A stretch of 64,000 bases of DNA from Nonomuraea aurantiaca. Its GTDB lineage: Bacteria > Actinomycetota > Actinomycetes > Streptosporangiales > Streptosporangiaceae. The stretch is taken from contig NZ_JAIWNB010000032.1 in assembly GCF_020215705.1 (NCBI RefSeq), positions 44,998-108,997 on the forward strand, given 5' to 3'. Position 1 is the stretch's first letter; each line of letters starts with the position of its first letter. Positions 1 to 8,880 of this stretch are shown in pieces. The notes under the pieces were generated by a model. That model did no database searches. It was not told the DNA's origin and worked only from the letters and a program-made list of their open reading frames with translations. The translations under genes were made by a program, and so were the position numbers.

Positions 1-561
1 GTACAGGCTCGGCCCGGAGGCCATGTCGTGGTGGTCGCCAACGGACTCGACGGCGTGCTCGTACGGGACGTGGAAGGAACGTGGCGGCGCGAGGGGTGGC
101 CGGAGCCGCTCGCGTCCGGCGGGGAGGAGACGGCGAACCTGGATCCCGAACAGCGCGTGGCGCTGGTCCTCGCCGCCCTGACGCTGCTCGGCGCCGTCGG
201 CACGGGGATGCGGCGGCTCGGCGGCGTCTACGCCGTGTCCGCGTTGGTGGTGTGCGTGCGGCTGTACGCCATGCTCGGCGCGGACCGCGATCCGGCGGCC
301 GGCGTGACAGTGCTCGGGGCCATGGTCTGCTTCCTCGTCGCCATCGCCGGGCAGGCCAGGGGTGTGGCGGTGGCCGTCGGGTTGGGGGCGGCGCCGCTGG
401 TGTACGCGGCCGTGTACATGCCCTTCTACGGCTGGGCCCACGGGATGCCGGGCTCGTACGCCGTGGCGGTGGGGGCCGCTGTCGTCATGACGGCGGGAGT
501 GGTGGCGGCGAGCGGCGCGCTCATCAGACGCGACCTCCGTCGCCGGACGGCCACCTACTGA
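1..561 (+). CDS. Membrane protein, 3' part (left edge)
   Basis: The reading frame is open to the left edge, so the gene probably begins upstream. A GTG at 28 preceded by CGGAGG could instead be a start (177 residues). The first 55 residues are soluble and end in an acidic stretch. The rest forms four or five hydrophobic helices (around LVLAALTLLGAV, VYAVSALVVCV, VLGAMVCFLVAI, LVYAAVYMPF, AVVMTAGVVAA) and a basic tail (RRDLRRRTATY), which suggests a cytoplasmic C-terminus. I do not recognise a family. It converges on serS across a perfect palindrome. Confidence 0.55.
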   Translation, partial: VQARPGGHVVVVANGLDGVLVRDVEGTWRREGWPEPLASGGEETANLDPEQRVALVLAALTLLGAVGTGMRRLGGVYAVSALVVCVRLYAMLGADRDPAAGVTVLGAMVCFLVAIAGQARGVAVAVGLGAAPLVYAAVYMPFYGWAHGMPGSYAVAVGAAVVMTAGVVAASGALIRRDLRRRTATY

Positions 562-563
562 CC

Positions 564-581
564 GCCTGAGCCGGCTCAGGC
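564..581. terminator. Palindromic hairpin between convergent genes
   Basis: GCCTGAGCCGGCTCAGGC is a perfect 18-base palindrome. A partial copy (CGCCTGAGCCGGC) follows at about 588-600. It lies just after the upstream stop codon and before the end of serS, so a two-way terminator is the simplest reading. No T-run follows. Confidence 0.5.
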
Positions 582-607
582 CCCAATCGCCTGAGCCGGC
601 AGTGGGT

Positions 608-1870
608 CTACTTGGGCGGTTCCAGGACGTCGAGGCCGACATACGGGCGCAGCGCCTCGGGCACCACGACCGAGCCGTCGGCCTGCTGGTGGTTCTCCAG
701 GATCGCGACCATCCAGCGGGTGGTCGCCAGCGTGCCGTTGAGCGTGGCCAGGTGCTGGGGCTTGCCGTCCTTGTCGCGGTAACGGACGCCCAGCCGGCGG
801 GCCTGGAACTCGGTGCAGTTGGACGTGGAGGTCAGCTCGCGGTAGCGCCCCTGGGTGGGGATCCACGCCTCGCAGTCGAACTTGCGCGCCGCCGACATCC
901 CCAGGTCTCCGGCCGCCGTGTCGATGACGCGGTAGGGCACCTCGATCTTGGCGAGCATGTCGCGCTCCCAGGCGAGCAGCCGCTGGTGCTCCTCGCGCGC
1001 CTCCTCGGGGCGTACGTAGGAGAACATCTCCACCTTGTCGAACTGGTGGACACGGATGATCCCGCGAGTGTCCTTGCCGTAGGAGCCGGCCTCCCGGCGG
1101 AAGCACGACGACCAGCCCGCGTAGCGGAGCGGCAGCTCGCCCACGCCCAGGATCTCCTGGGCGTGGTAGCCCGCCAGCGCCACCTCCGAGGTGCCGACCA
1201 GGTAGAGGTCGTCCTCGGGCAGGCGGTAGATCTCCTTGTCGTGGGCCACGTGGAAGCCGGTGCCCTGCATGGTCTCCGGCTTGACCAGCACCGGAGTGAT
1301 CATCGGGGTGAACCCGTTGGCGATCGCCTGCTGCATGGCCATGTTGAGCAGGCCGAGCTGCAGGCGCGCGCCGACGCCCTTGAGGAAGTAGAACCGCGAG
1401 CCGGACACCTTGGCGCCGCGCTCCATGTCGATGGCGCCGAGCAACTCGCCCAGCTCCAGGTGGTCCTTCGGCTCGAAGTCGAACACGCGGGGCTCGCCAT
1501 AGGTCTCGAGCACGACATAGTCGTCCTCGCCGCCGTGGGGCGCGTCCTCGTCGACGATGTTGGGCACCGACTGCACGAGCTCGTCGAGCTCGGCGCCCAG
1601 CGTCTCGGCCTCCGCCTCGGCGGCCTTGACCTGGCCGGCCAGGTCCTTGGCCCGCTGAAGCAGCGCGGCCTTCTCCTCGCCCTGCGCCTTGGAGACCGAC
1701 TTGCCCAGACTCTTCTGCTCGGCGCGCAGAGACTCGAACGAGGTCAGCGCGGCGCGGCGGCGCTCATCGAGGTCGAGCAGCGTGTCGACGATCGAGTCGT
1801 CCTCGCCGCGGGCACGCTGCGAGGCCCGTAGCCGGTCGGGATGCTCACGAAGGGTACGCAGGTCAATCAC
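608..1870 (-). CDS. serS: Seryl-tRNA synthetase
   Basis: Charges tRNA-Ser with serine in the cytoplasm. At 420 residues it has the normal length. The N-terminal arm (about residues 1-110) is a charged coiled coil that grips the long variable arm of the tRNA. The class II core follows: motif 2 is visible as CFRREAGSYGKDTRGIIRVH and motif 3 near TLNGTLATTRWMVAILEN. The start is GTG, giving MIDLRTLREHPDRLR, the usual N-terminus of the family. pheA lies 41 bases upstream on the same strand, so the two may be co-transcribed. Housekeeping gene with nothing unusual. Confidence 0.97.
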   Translation of the reverse strand: MIDLRTLREHPDRLRASQRARGEDDSIVDTLLDLDERRRAALTSFESLRAEQKSLGKSVSKAQGEEKAALLQRAKDLAGQVKAAEAEAETLGAELDELVQSVPNIVDEDAPHGGEDDYVVLETYGEPRVFDFEPKDHLELGELLGAIDMERGAKVSGSRFYFLKGVGARLQLGLLNMAMQQAIANGFTPMITPVLVKPETMQGTGFHVAHDKEIYRLPEDDLYLVGTSEVALAGYHAQEILGVGELPLRYAGWSSCFRREAGSYGKDTRGIIRVHQFDKVEMFSYVRPEEAREEHQRLLAWERDMLAKIEVPYRVIDTAAGDLGMSAARKFDCEAWIPTQGRYRELTSTSNCTEFQARRLGVRYRDKDGKPQHLATLNGTLATTRWMVAILENHQQADGSVVVPEALRPYVGLDVLEPPK

Positions 1871-1911
1871 GGATAAAGGCTACCGGCGCCCGGCTACCGC
1901 CCGCCTCAGGA

Positions 1912-2832
1912 TTAGACGCGCCCAGCGCGGATTCGCGCCAGCCACTCTCCCGCCTCGGCGAACTCGGGATCGGCCGTGCCCTTCTTGATCTGCGGCGCGA
2001 CACCGTCGGCACGCGGGTAGCTGCCCAGGAAGCGCACATCGCCGCAGATGCGGTGCAGGCCCGAGATCGCCTCGCCCACGCGCGCGTCGGCGACGTGCCC
2101 CTCGAAGTCGAAGTGGAAGAAATAACGGCCGATGCCGCCGCCGGTGGGCCGCGACTCGATGCGGGTCAGGTTGACCCCGCGTACGGAGAACTCCGTCAGC
2201 ATCTCCAGCAGCGCGCCCGGGTGGTCGTCGGCCAGGAAGACGACGAGCGTGGTGCGGTCGTAGCCGGTCGGCGCGGGCAACGCTCCCCCACGGCTCACCC
2301 GTACGAACCTCGTCACGGTGTCGTTGCGGTCGCCGATGTCGTCGGCGAGCTCCACCAGCCCGTAGTGCTCGCCCGCGATGCGCGCGGCGATGGCCGCGTC
2401 GTACGGCGAGCCGGGCAGCGCGACCTCCTGAGCCGCGGCGGCCGTCGAAGGCGCCGCCACCACGACCGCGTCGGGCAGCTCCCGGGCGCAGAACGCGCGG
2501 CACTGCGTGATGGCCGCGGGATGCGTGTAGACCCGCTTGATGTGCACGATCTCGGTGTCGGGCCGGGCCAGCAGCGAGAAGCGCACCGGCAGCAGCAGCT
2601 CCGCCGTGATCAGCAGCGGCTCGCCCCAGGCGAACTCGTCGAGCGTCGTGGTGATCGCGCCCTCGATCGAGTTCTCCAGCGGGACGACCGCGCCGTCGGC
2701 CTCACCGTTGCGGGCGGCGGCCAAAGCGGCGCTGACGTTGGCGCGGGGCAGACGCTCGGCTTCGGGCGCGAGGAGCCGCAGGGCCTCTTCGGTGAAAGTG
2801 CCTTCCGGTCCGAGATAGGCGAGTCTGGGCAT
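1912..2832 (-). CDS. pheA: Prephenate dehydratase
   Basis: Converts prephenate to phenylpyruvate in phenylalanine synthesis. It is the stand-alone monofunctional type (about 306 residues) with no chorismate mutase domain. The catalytic half opens with LAYLGPEGTFTEEAL and contains the NDTVTRFVRV motif carrying the catalytic Thr-Arg-Phe. The last 90 residues are an ACT domain (GALLEMLTEFSVRGVNLTRI, then the ESRP motif), which gives feedback inhibition by phenylalanine. I chose the ATG at 2832; a GTG two codons upstream (2838) is possible. It precedes serS on the same strand. Confidence 0.95.
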   Translation of the reverse strand: MPRLAYLGPEGTFTEEALRLLAPEAERLPRANVSAALAAARNGEADGAVVPLENSIEGAITTTLDEFAWGEPLLITAELLLPVRFSLLARPDTEIVHIKRVYTHPAAITQCRAFCARELPDAVVVAAPSTAAAAQEVALPGSPYDAAIAARIAGEHYGLVELADDIGDRNDTVTRFVRVSRGGALPAPTGYDRTTLVVFLADDHPGALLEMLTEFSVRGVNLTRIESRPTGGGIGRYFFHFDFEGHVADARVGEAISGLHRICGDVRFLGSYPRADGVAPQIKKGTADPEFAEAGEWLARIRAGRV

Positions 2833-2881
2833 GCTCACAGAGTATCCGCAGGTAGTCGGGTAGTACGGACCTTTTCTCTCT

Positions 2882-3298
2882 TTACCATCTGCCCGCCTGC
2901 GCGTCGATCAGCGGGCCGTGACCCAGCCTGGCCGCTCGCACCGCCTGCTCCTCCTCCGGGGACAGCGGCTCCTCTCCCTTGCCGCTCACCACCGGTCGCA
3001 CGTAGGTGCGGGTCTCGGTCCGTCCGTTGATCGAGGTCAGCACGATGCCGTCACCCAGTCCGTTGATCATCGCGATCGAGAACGACAACCGCCCGGTCAT
3101 CTCCTCCAGCGCGTCGTAACGGCACACGGCCACGTCCCGGATGGCCTTGAGATCGCCCTTGCCCTCGCTCGTCTGCATGACCAGCGTCTGCCGGCACTCG
3201 TCAAAGGCGGCCCTGGCCTGCTTGAGCGCTCTGTAACCAATGGTCACGCCACTCGCCCCGGCAACGAGGCCCACCAGGACCCATACGGTAATCAGCAC
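2882..3298 (-). CDS. DUF4446 family membrane-anchored protein
   Basis: A 138-residue protein of the DUF4446 family, whose biochemical role is unknown. An N-terminal membrane segment (ITVWVLVGLVAGASGVTIGYRA, read from position 3) is followed by a helical stretch. The conserved core then contains RDVAVCRYDALEEMTGRLSF and NGLGDGIVLTSINGRTETR. The C-terminal part is acidic (PLSPEEEQAV). The start is GTG at 3298. It sits 43 bases upstream of pheA on the same strand, a linkage that suggests a conserved core neighbourhood but not a function. Confidence 0.85.
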   Translation of the reverse strand: MLITVWVLVGLVAGASGVTIGYRALKQARAAFDECRQTLVMQTSEGKGDLKAIRDVAVCRYDALEEMTGRLSFSIAMINGLGDGIVLTSINGRTETRTYVRPVVSGKGEEPLSPEEEQAVRAARLGHGPLIDAQAGRW

Positions 3299-3319
3299 GT
3301 AACAGAGGGTAATCGGTCG

Positions 3320-4504
3320 TCAAGCCAGGTCGCGCCGTTTCGGCAACCAGGAGACCAACAACCAGACCAGGCCCAGCGCGCCCAGCCCGTAGCCGTCCTG
3401 CACGATCTTGTCGAGCACCGGCACCCCCGCCACCTTCAACGCCACCCCCCACCAGGGAATGGGCAGCACGTAGTACAGCCACACGCCCACGGCCACCCGC
3501 ACCCTGACCGGATCGCGCCCGTCACCCACAATCGCCCCGAGCACCACGACCACCCAGGCGAGATGGTGGATCCAGGCGACCGGGGACAGCAGCACGGCCA
3601 TGAGCCCGACCAGCGCGACGGCGGTGATCGAGTCCTTGGCCTGGTAGGCGGCCCGCGCCCCGCGGAAGCCGTACCAGCCCACGACCGCCACCAGGGCGAT
3701 CCAGATCACGGACGTCACCGTGTCGGGCAGGTACAGGCGGATCAGCATGCCGCGGATCGACTGGTTGGTGGTGGCGGCGTTCGCGCCGAGCCGGTTGGGA
3801 TCGAACAGCGCCGAGAACCAGAAGTCGGCAGCGTCCTGCGGAATCACCACGAACGGCAGCAAAGTGAGCAGCGCCGCGGCGAACGCCGCCATGAAGAACG
3901 TCCGCCACTGCCGCGTCACCAGCAGATAGATCAGGAAGACGCCCGGCGTGAGCTTCACGGCCGTGGCCAGCCCGATCAGGAACCCCCGCGGCCACCACGG
4001 CCTCCTGGCCACACAGTCGGCCAGGCACAGCGCGACCAGCAGGATGTCCACCTGTCCGAACCGGACCTGGTCGCGGATCGGCATCAAATACGTGCAGGCC
4101 ACCATGAGGAAGGCGAAGAGCCACGGGGCGTGCCGCGCCCACCCCAGCACCCCTCTGAAGGAGTACGCCACCACGACGGCCAGCGACACGAAGACCCCGG
4201 CGGTCCACACCCACTGGGCGGTATCCCAGGACATCTTGGCCAGCAGGACGGCCAGCATCGCCGCGACCGGCGGGTAGGTGAAGGGCAGCAACTGAGGCGC
4301 GGGCGTCGCGAACTCGTAGACGGCCCGACCGTCGAGGATCATCTGCCCGCCGGTCCGGTACACGTCCAGATCGACCAGCCGCTGATCGTCGGGATTGGTC
4401 AGCCACTGCTGCACCAGCGGTGCGACGGCCACCGCGATGACCAGGGCGGCAATCGCCCACGCCCACCACTGCCGCCGGATCGTCGTCGCCCTGCCACCTG
4501 TCAC
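3320..4504 (-). CDS. GT87-type polyprenol-linked mannosyltransferase
   Basis: An integral membrane GT-C glycosyltransferase (GT87/DUF2029 type), 394 residues with about ten hydrophobic helices. These enzymes transfer a sugar, usually mannose, from a polyprenol-phosphate donor to envelope glycans on the outer face of the membrane. The first loop carries the acidic pattern LVDLDVYRTGGQMILDG followed by LPFTYPPVAAML, typical of the family; LIGLATAVKLTPGVFLIYLL is another family signature. The same frame is open far upstream, but that is a shadow of the divergent gene. I chose GTG 4504, giving a 60-base divergent promoter gap. Sugar and acceptor cannot be told from sequence. Confidence 0.82.
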   Translation of the reverse strand: MTGGRATTIRRQWWAWAIAALVIAVAVAPLVQQWLTNPDDQRLVDLDVYRTGGQMILDGRAVYEFATPAPQLLPFTYPPVAAMLAVLLAKMSWDTAQWVWTAGVFVSLAVVVAYSFRGVLGWARHAPWLFAFLMVACTYLMPIRDQVRFGQVDILLVALCLADCVARRPWWPRGFLIGLATAVKLTPGVFLIYLLVTRQWRTFFMAAFAAALLTLLPFVVIPQDAADFWFSALFDPNRLGANAATTNQSIRGMLIRLYLPDTVTSVIWIALVAVVGWYGFRGARAAYQAKDSITAVALVGLMAVLLSPVAWIHHLAWVVVVLGAIVGDGRDPVRVRVAVGVWLYYVLPIPWWGVALKVAGVPVLDKIVQDGYGLGALGLVWLLVSWLPKRRDLA

Positions 4505-4564
4505 GGTGTGGCACGTTACCGTGGCTGTTGTTGATCGAGCGCGTCGATACTGGGGGTCCCGCAC
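4505..4564. promoter_or_regulatory. Divergent promoter gap of the two envelope genes
   Basis: A 60-base gap separates the start of the GT87 gene (minus strand) from the start of the large membrane protein gene (plus strand). It is less GC-rich than its surroundings (TGGCTGTTGTTGATCGAG). No clear -35/-10 pair or inverted repeat stands out. Confidence 0.35.
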
Positions 4565-7192
4565 ATGCCGCACGCCACCTTCAGCGCGGCCTCCCCCACC
4601 TCGGACCGCCCTCCCATGCCGCAAGAATCCCCCGGACTGCCGCCGCAAGAATCCCCCGGACGGCCGCCTGAACAGTCCGCCGCCCGGCGCGGCCACCGCC
4701 CGGCCGTCCTGGTCTTCGTCGCGATGCTTCTCGCCGCCGTTCTGGCGCCCCTCTTCGGCGCGGGCCCAGCCACCGCGGCAACGTCGGCCGCGGACTCCGC
4801 TCCCGTTTCGGACCCCGCTTGGGCATCGTCCGCGCGTGGTCGTGTGGCGCTCATCGGGGTGCCTGGGCTCCAGTGGAGCGACCTCGACGAAACCCGTACC
4901 CCCAACTTGTGGAAGCTGGTCGCCCACGGCGGCTCCGCGTCCCTGTCCACGCGTGCCGTCCCACCGCCCGATCGCGGCATCACCTGCCCGATGGCCGGAT
5001 GGCTGACCGTGTCGGCGGGCCAGCGGGCCGGGACGGCCGGGCGCGGGTGCGCCGCTGTCCCGAAACCCCAGGTCAGCGCCGAGGGTGCCACGGTCCCGGA
5101 CTGGTCGGCGCTGGCCGCGTACCAGTCCGAGACCGGGTACGACGCGCGGCTCGGCACCCTGGGCCAGCTGGTGACGTCCTCGGGCGGCCATGTCGCCGCC
5201 ATCGGGCCGGGCGCCGCCGTGGCCGCCGCAGATGCGACCGGAAAAGTCGCCACATATGTCGACACGCCGGAGGCTCTCGGCGACCCGACTCCCTACAACC
5301 TGATCGTCATGGACGCCGCCGACCTGGCCGACGCCTGGGCCCGCCAGCCGCTCGACGAGTACGGCGTGCCGACTCCTCTCCCCACCGCGACACGGCAGGC
5401 CGCCGCCGCGCAGGCGGACCGCCGCATCGGCGACCTGCTCGGCAGGCTGCCCGGCGACACGACCGTCCTGGTGGCGGGCATCTCCGACATCACCACGAAC
5501 CCCCACCTCCACGTCGCCATCGCCACCGGCCCCTCCCCGAGCGGCCGGCCGTTCCAGCACGGCTATCTGACGGCGACCTCCACCCGGCAGGACGCCCTGG
5601 TCACGATCACCGACCTGACCGCCACCGCGATCCAGCTGCTGGACCTGGAGGCGCCGCGCGAGGTGGTCGGGCGCGCCTGGCAGACCGACGGTACGACGGC
5701 CGCGGCCACACCCCTCGACACGGTGAACGGGCTGTCGGACGGCGATCTGGCCAGCCAGGTGCTTCGGGAGGTCCGCGGGCCGTTCTTCGCGGTGTTCGTG
5801 ACGGTGCAGTTGCTCTTCTACGCCTTCGCCGCCCTGGCCCTCCGCCGCCGTCGCCGTCGCCGCTCCGCCTCCGTCTCCGCCGGGGAAACGACCACCGACG
5901 CCACGTCCGCGGGAGTCGCGTCCGGTGAGGCGTCGCCCGCTGAGGCCGGGTCCGCTGAGAGCGAGTCCGATGTGGCCCGGTCCGCTGAGAGCGGTTCCGG
6001 TGTAACCGCGTCCGCTGAGGCCAGGGGCGCGGAACCCACCTCCGCGGGGACTCACGGTGACGCCGGAGGGCCGTCGGTGGAGCCGGCGGGGGCTCTGCCG
6101 GGGTACGAGGCGGCGAGTGCTTCTCGGCTGCTGGCCGTCGTGCAGGTGGTGGCCGTGGTCAGTGGGTCCATCGCCGTCTCGACGTTCCTCGCGCAGCTGG
6201 TGCCGTGGTGGGCCCTCCCCCTGCCGATGCTCGGCGTCATCGTGACCATCCTCGCCTTCGCCGCGCTGATCACGGGGCTGGCCTTCGCCGGGCCGTGGCG
6301 GGCGCACGTGCTCGGGCCCCTGACCGTGGTCGCGGGCATCACCTCCGTCGCGCTGCTGATAGACGTGATGACCGGCTCGAAGCTGCAGGTCAACGCGGTG
6401 ACCGGCTACGAGCCTGTTACCGGGGGCCGGTTCTACGGGTTCTCCAACATCGCCTTCGCCGTGTACGCGACGGGGACCGTGCTCGCCCTGGCCGGCGTGG
6501 CTCAGTGGCTGCTCAGGAGGGGGGTGTCGAGGTTCGTGACGGTGCTGGTGTGCGGGGCGTATGGGGCTTTGGCGGTGTTCGCCGATGGGTGGCCGTCTTG
6601 GGGGGCGGACTTCGGCGGGGTCCCGGCGTTCGTGATCGGGCTGGCCGTCTTCCTCATCCTGCTCGCCGGGCGGCGGGTCTCGATCGTGAAGCTGCTGCTG
6701 GTCGGGGTGGCCGGCGGGGTGCTCATCGGGGCCATCTCGCTCTTCGACTGGCTGCGGCCGGCGGCGCAGCGCACCCATCTGGGCAACTTCGTGCAGCAGA
6801 TCATCGACGGTCAGGCGTGGACGGTGGTCGGGCGCAAGTTCAGCGCGATGATCGGCGTCACCGTCGGGAACTGGTCTCTCACGCTGCTCACGCTGGTCGC
6901 CCTCGCGTTCCTCTTCTGGGTGCTCAACCGGCCGTCCCGCTGGGGTGCTCCGGCGCTCGGTCAGGCGTACGCGCTCGCGCCGACGCTCCGGGCGGGCCTG
7001 TTCGGGGCGCTCACGTGCGCGTTCATCGGGTTTCTCATCAACGACTCGGGCATCGCCATCCCGGCCATGGCGCTCACGGTGGCGGTGCCGTTGACGCTCG
7101 CGGCGTCCGTACGCGCGCTGCAGCTCGCCACGACCACCACATCAGAGCCGCCGTCAGCGCGAACAGGGCCCACGGAGCGATCCGCGACCTGA
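4565..7192 (+). CDS. Large membrane protein with phosphatase-like extracellular domain
   Basis: An 875-residue envelope protein. Residues 1-45 are Pro/Ser-rich; a membrane segment follows (VLVFVAMLLAAVLAPLFGAG) and then an outside domain of about 340 residues resembling the alkaline phosphatase/phosphodiesterase fold. In that domain TPNLWKLVAHGG and CPMAGWLTVSAGQRAG match the family pattern, but the usual first metal-binding Asp-Gly appears as VPG, so it may be inactive. A basic run (RRRRRR) and a Ser/Glu/Ala-rich loop (about residues 430-505) precede eight or nine helices. An alternative start is ATG 4619. Flanking sugar transferases suggest a role in envelope glycan assembly. The last 119 bases overlap the next gene tail to tail. 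Confidence 0.7.
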   Translation: MPHATFSAASPTSDRPPMPQESPGLPPQESPGRPPEQSAARRGHRPAVLVFVAMLLAAVLAPLFGAGPATAATSAADSAPVSDPAWASSARGRVALIGVPGLQWSDLDETRTPNLWKLVAHGGSASLSTRAVPPPDRGITCPMAGWLTVSAGQRAGTAGRGCAAVPKPQVSAEGATVPDWSALAAYQSETGYDARLGTLGQLVTSSGGHVAAIGPGAAVAAADATGKVATYVDTPEALGDPTPYNLIVMDAADLADAWARQPLDEYGVPTPLPTATRQAAAAQADRRIGDLLGRLPGDTTVLVAGISDITTNPHLHVAIATGPSPSGRPFQHGYLTATSTRQDALVTITDLTATAIQLLDLEAPREVVGRAWQTDGTTAAATPLDTVNGLSDGDLASQVLREVRGPFFAVFVTVQLLFYAFAALALRRRRRRRSASVSAGETTTDATSAGVASGEASPAEAGSAESESDVARSAESGSGVTASAEARGAEPTSAGTHGDAGGPSVEPAGALPGYEAASASRLLAVVQVVAVVSGSIAVSTFLAQLVPWWALPLPMLGVIVTILAFAALITGLAFAGPWRAHVLGPLTVVAGITSVALLIDVMTGSKLQVNAVTGYEPVTGGRFYGFSNIAFAVYATGTVLALAGVAQWLLRRGVSRFVTVLVCGAYGALAVFADGWPSWGADFGGVPAFVIGLAVFLILLAGRRVSIVKLLLVGVAGGVLIGAISLFDWLRPAAQRTHLGNFVQQIIDGQAWTVVGRKFSAMIGVTVGNWSLTLLTLVALAFLFWVLNRPSRWGAPALGQAYALAPTLRAGLFGALTCAFIGFLINDSGIAIPAMALTVAVPLTLAASVRALQLATTTTSEPPSARTGPTERSAT

Positions 7193-8702
7193 CCACCGTA
7201 CGGAGCCAGTCGAGGTCCGGCGGCATGACGTCGTTGTCGAGGACGCGGGCGGGCAGGTAGGCCAGGGACAGCACGAGCAGGTGCGTGAGCAGCAGCCCGT
7301 CGAGCGCCGACGCGCCGATCAGGGCGAGCATCCCGAAGGCCAGGCCGTCGTACCAGGGCAGGATGTACGGAGTTGCGAACAGATAGGCGATGACGATCAC
7401 GGCGGCGACGACGGGAGCACTCAACCCTGCCGCCCCCTGGACGGGCACTGAGCCCGGGTAGCCGTCGAGCCTGGACCTCAGGCGGAACAGCGACCACGCC
7501 ACCAGCGCGAGCACCAGCAGCGAGCCGATCTGGATCTCCCCTCGGTAGGCGCTGCCCGCCCCGACGATCGACTGCAGCCAGCCCTGGACGAGTTTCCAGA
7601 ACGAGGCCAGCGAGATCGACTTGCTGGTGCGGGTCATCGGGCCGATCGCCGCGGAACCGACGATCACGTAGCCGACGACCACCACGGCCAGAGCGGTGCC
7701 CGCCATCAGGGCCAGGCGGGCGGGGCGCCGGCGCAGCTCCCAGGCCGGGCCGAGCGCCACAAGGCCCGCGTTGATCTTCACCGCCACGCCGAGGCCGAGC
7801 AGGAGCCCGGAGCCGACCGGGCGGCTCCGCGCCAGGAGGGCGGCGACCATGCAGGCGATGGCCAGGGTGTCGATGTGCATGCCGGCGACCAACTGGTAGA
7901 GCAGGAGCGGGTTGGCGGTCCAGAGCAGGGCCGCCCGCAGCCGTCTGGCGGGATCGTCCCGGGTGAAACGGTCGATCAGCAGGCCCGTCGCGATGAATGC
8001 GGCCGCGTTGACCAGGGCCAGGACGAAGATGGTCAGCCGGAGCGAGTCGCCGCCGATCCAGCTCGCCAGGGCCTGCACGGCCGTCGCCACCGGGCCGTAG
8101 ACGCTCGGCTCCTCACGCCAGGGAGCTTCCACCGCGCGGGCGATGGGGTCGGTGGGCAGGTCGACGGCTCCGTGGGTGTACGGGTTGACGCCCAACGTCA
8201 CCATGCGTCCGTAAGCGGCGTAGTTGAGGTGGTCACCGGAGCCGGACGGAGGCAGGAACGCCAGCAGCGCGGCGGCCAGGCAGCCGAGGCGTACCAGCAA
8301 CCGAGGGTCCGGCAACCACTGACCGCCGCCGAACAACCATTGACTGCCGCCGAACAACGTGTACCCGCCGGTGGCGGGCGGGGAGGTGGCGGCCAGCGGG
8401 GTGGTGGGCAGGGTGGACGCGCGGGAGAGGGCGAGCAGCAGACCCAGCGAGCCGAGCGCGCCGAGCACGATCGCCGCCGCGCCGAGCCCCACCACGAGGT
8501 GGGGAGCGGGGTGCGCGTTCAGGGAGTAGGGCGGCTGCCAGGTGGGGCCGCTCAAGGCAGGGACCATGACGGACGGGCCGAGGAGGCCGATGACGATCGT
8601 CAGCAGGACCGAGGCGCCGATCGCCGCCGTGGCCGACTGGGCGAGCCGGCCTGGCGCCTTTCCGCGCCGCGTCTCCGAAGTCACCCGCAAATTCCAGCAC
8701 AC
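7074..8702 (-). CDS. MptB/GT87-like polyprenol-phosphate mannosyltransferase
   Basis: A 542-residue GT-C membrane glycosyltransferase with about twelve helices. The large first loop has GDHLNYAAYGRMVTLGVNPY, matching the donor-site pattern of polyprenol-phosphomannose-dependent enzymes such as mycobacterial MptB. LLLGLGVAVKINAGLVAL is the equivalent of the lipid-site helix seen in GT87 proteins. A Gly/Trp-rich imperfect repeat (FGGSQWLFGGGQWLPDP) interrupts the N-terminal part. GTG starts are possible at 8702 and 8684. Its 3' end overlaps the phosphatase-like gene by 119 bases tail to tail. Together with the gene at 3320 it implies an exported mannan or lipoglycan pathway; the substrate is inferred. 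Confidence 0.75.
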   Translation of the reverse strand: MCWNLRVTSETRRGKAPGRLAQSATAAIGASVLLTIVIGLLGPSVMVPALSGPTWQPPYSLNAHPAPHLVVGLGAAAIVLGALGSLGLLLALSRASTLPTTPLAATSPPATGGYTLFGGSQWLFGGGQWLPDPRLLVRLGCLAAALLAFLPPSGSGDHLNYAAYGRMVTLGVNPYTHGAVDLPTDPIARAVEAPWREEPSVYGPVATAVQALASWIGGDSLRLTIFVLALVNAAAFIATGLLIDRFTRDDPARRLRAALLWTANPLLLYQLVAGMHIDTLAIACMVAALLARSRPVGSGLLLGLGVAVKINAGLVALGPAWELRRRPARLALMAGTALAVVVVGYVIVGSAAIGPMTRTSKSISLASFWKLVQGWLQSIVGAGSAYRGEIQIGSLLVLALVAWSLFRLRSRLDGYPGSVPVQGAAGLSAPVVAAVIVIAYLFATPYILPWYDGLAFGMLALIGASALDGLLLTHLLVLSLAYLPARVLDNDVMPPDLDWLRTVVRSRIAPWALFALTAALMWWSWRAAARVRTPRASTAPPP

Positions 8703-8880
8703 TCGCCGGAACGCTCAGGCCCGAGCTCACCAGCCCGCCGTCGCCGAAGGGCCCTCGCCTCACCTGGCGAGGGACCCCGGCGCGCGGTTTCCCGAGGCTG
8801 GCCGCTCACCTGGCGAAAGGGTCCGGCAGGCGGCCTGCCAGGACCGGTGACAACGGGCCGGGGACGACGGGTGGGGCAAT

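Noticed and set aside
3320..6778. 1,152-codon minus-strand open frame
   Set aside because: Only the part below about 4504 encodes the GT87 protein. The rest is Arg/Gly/His-rich, antisense to the membrane protein gene, and a typical high-GC shadow.
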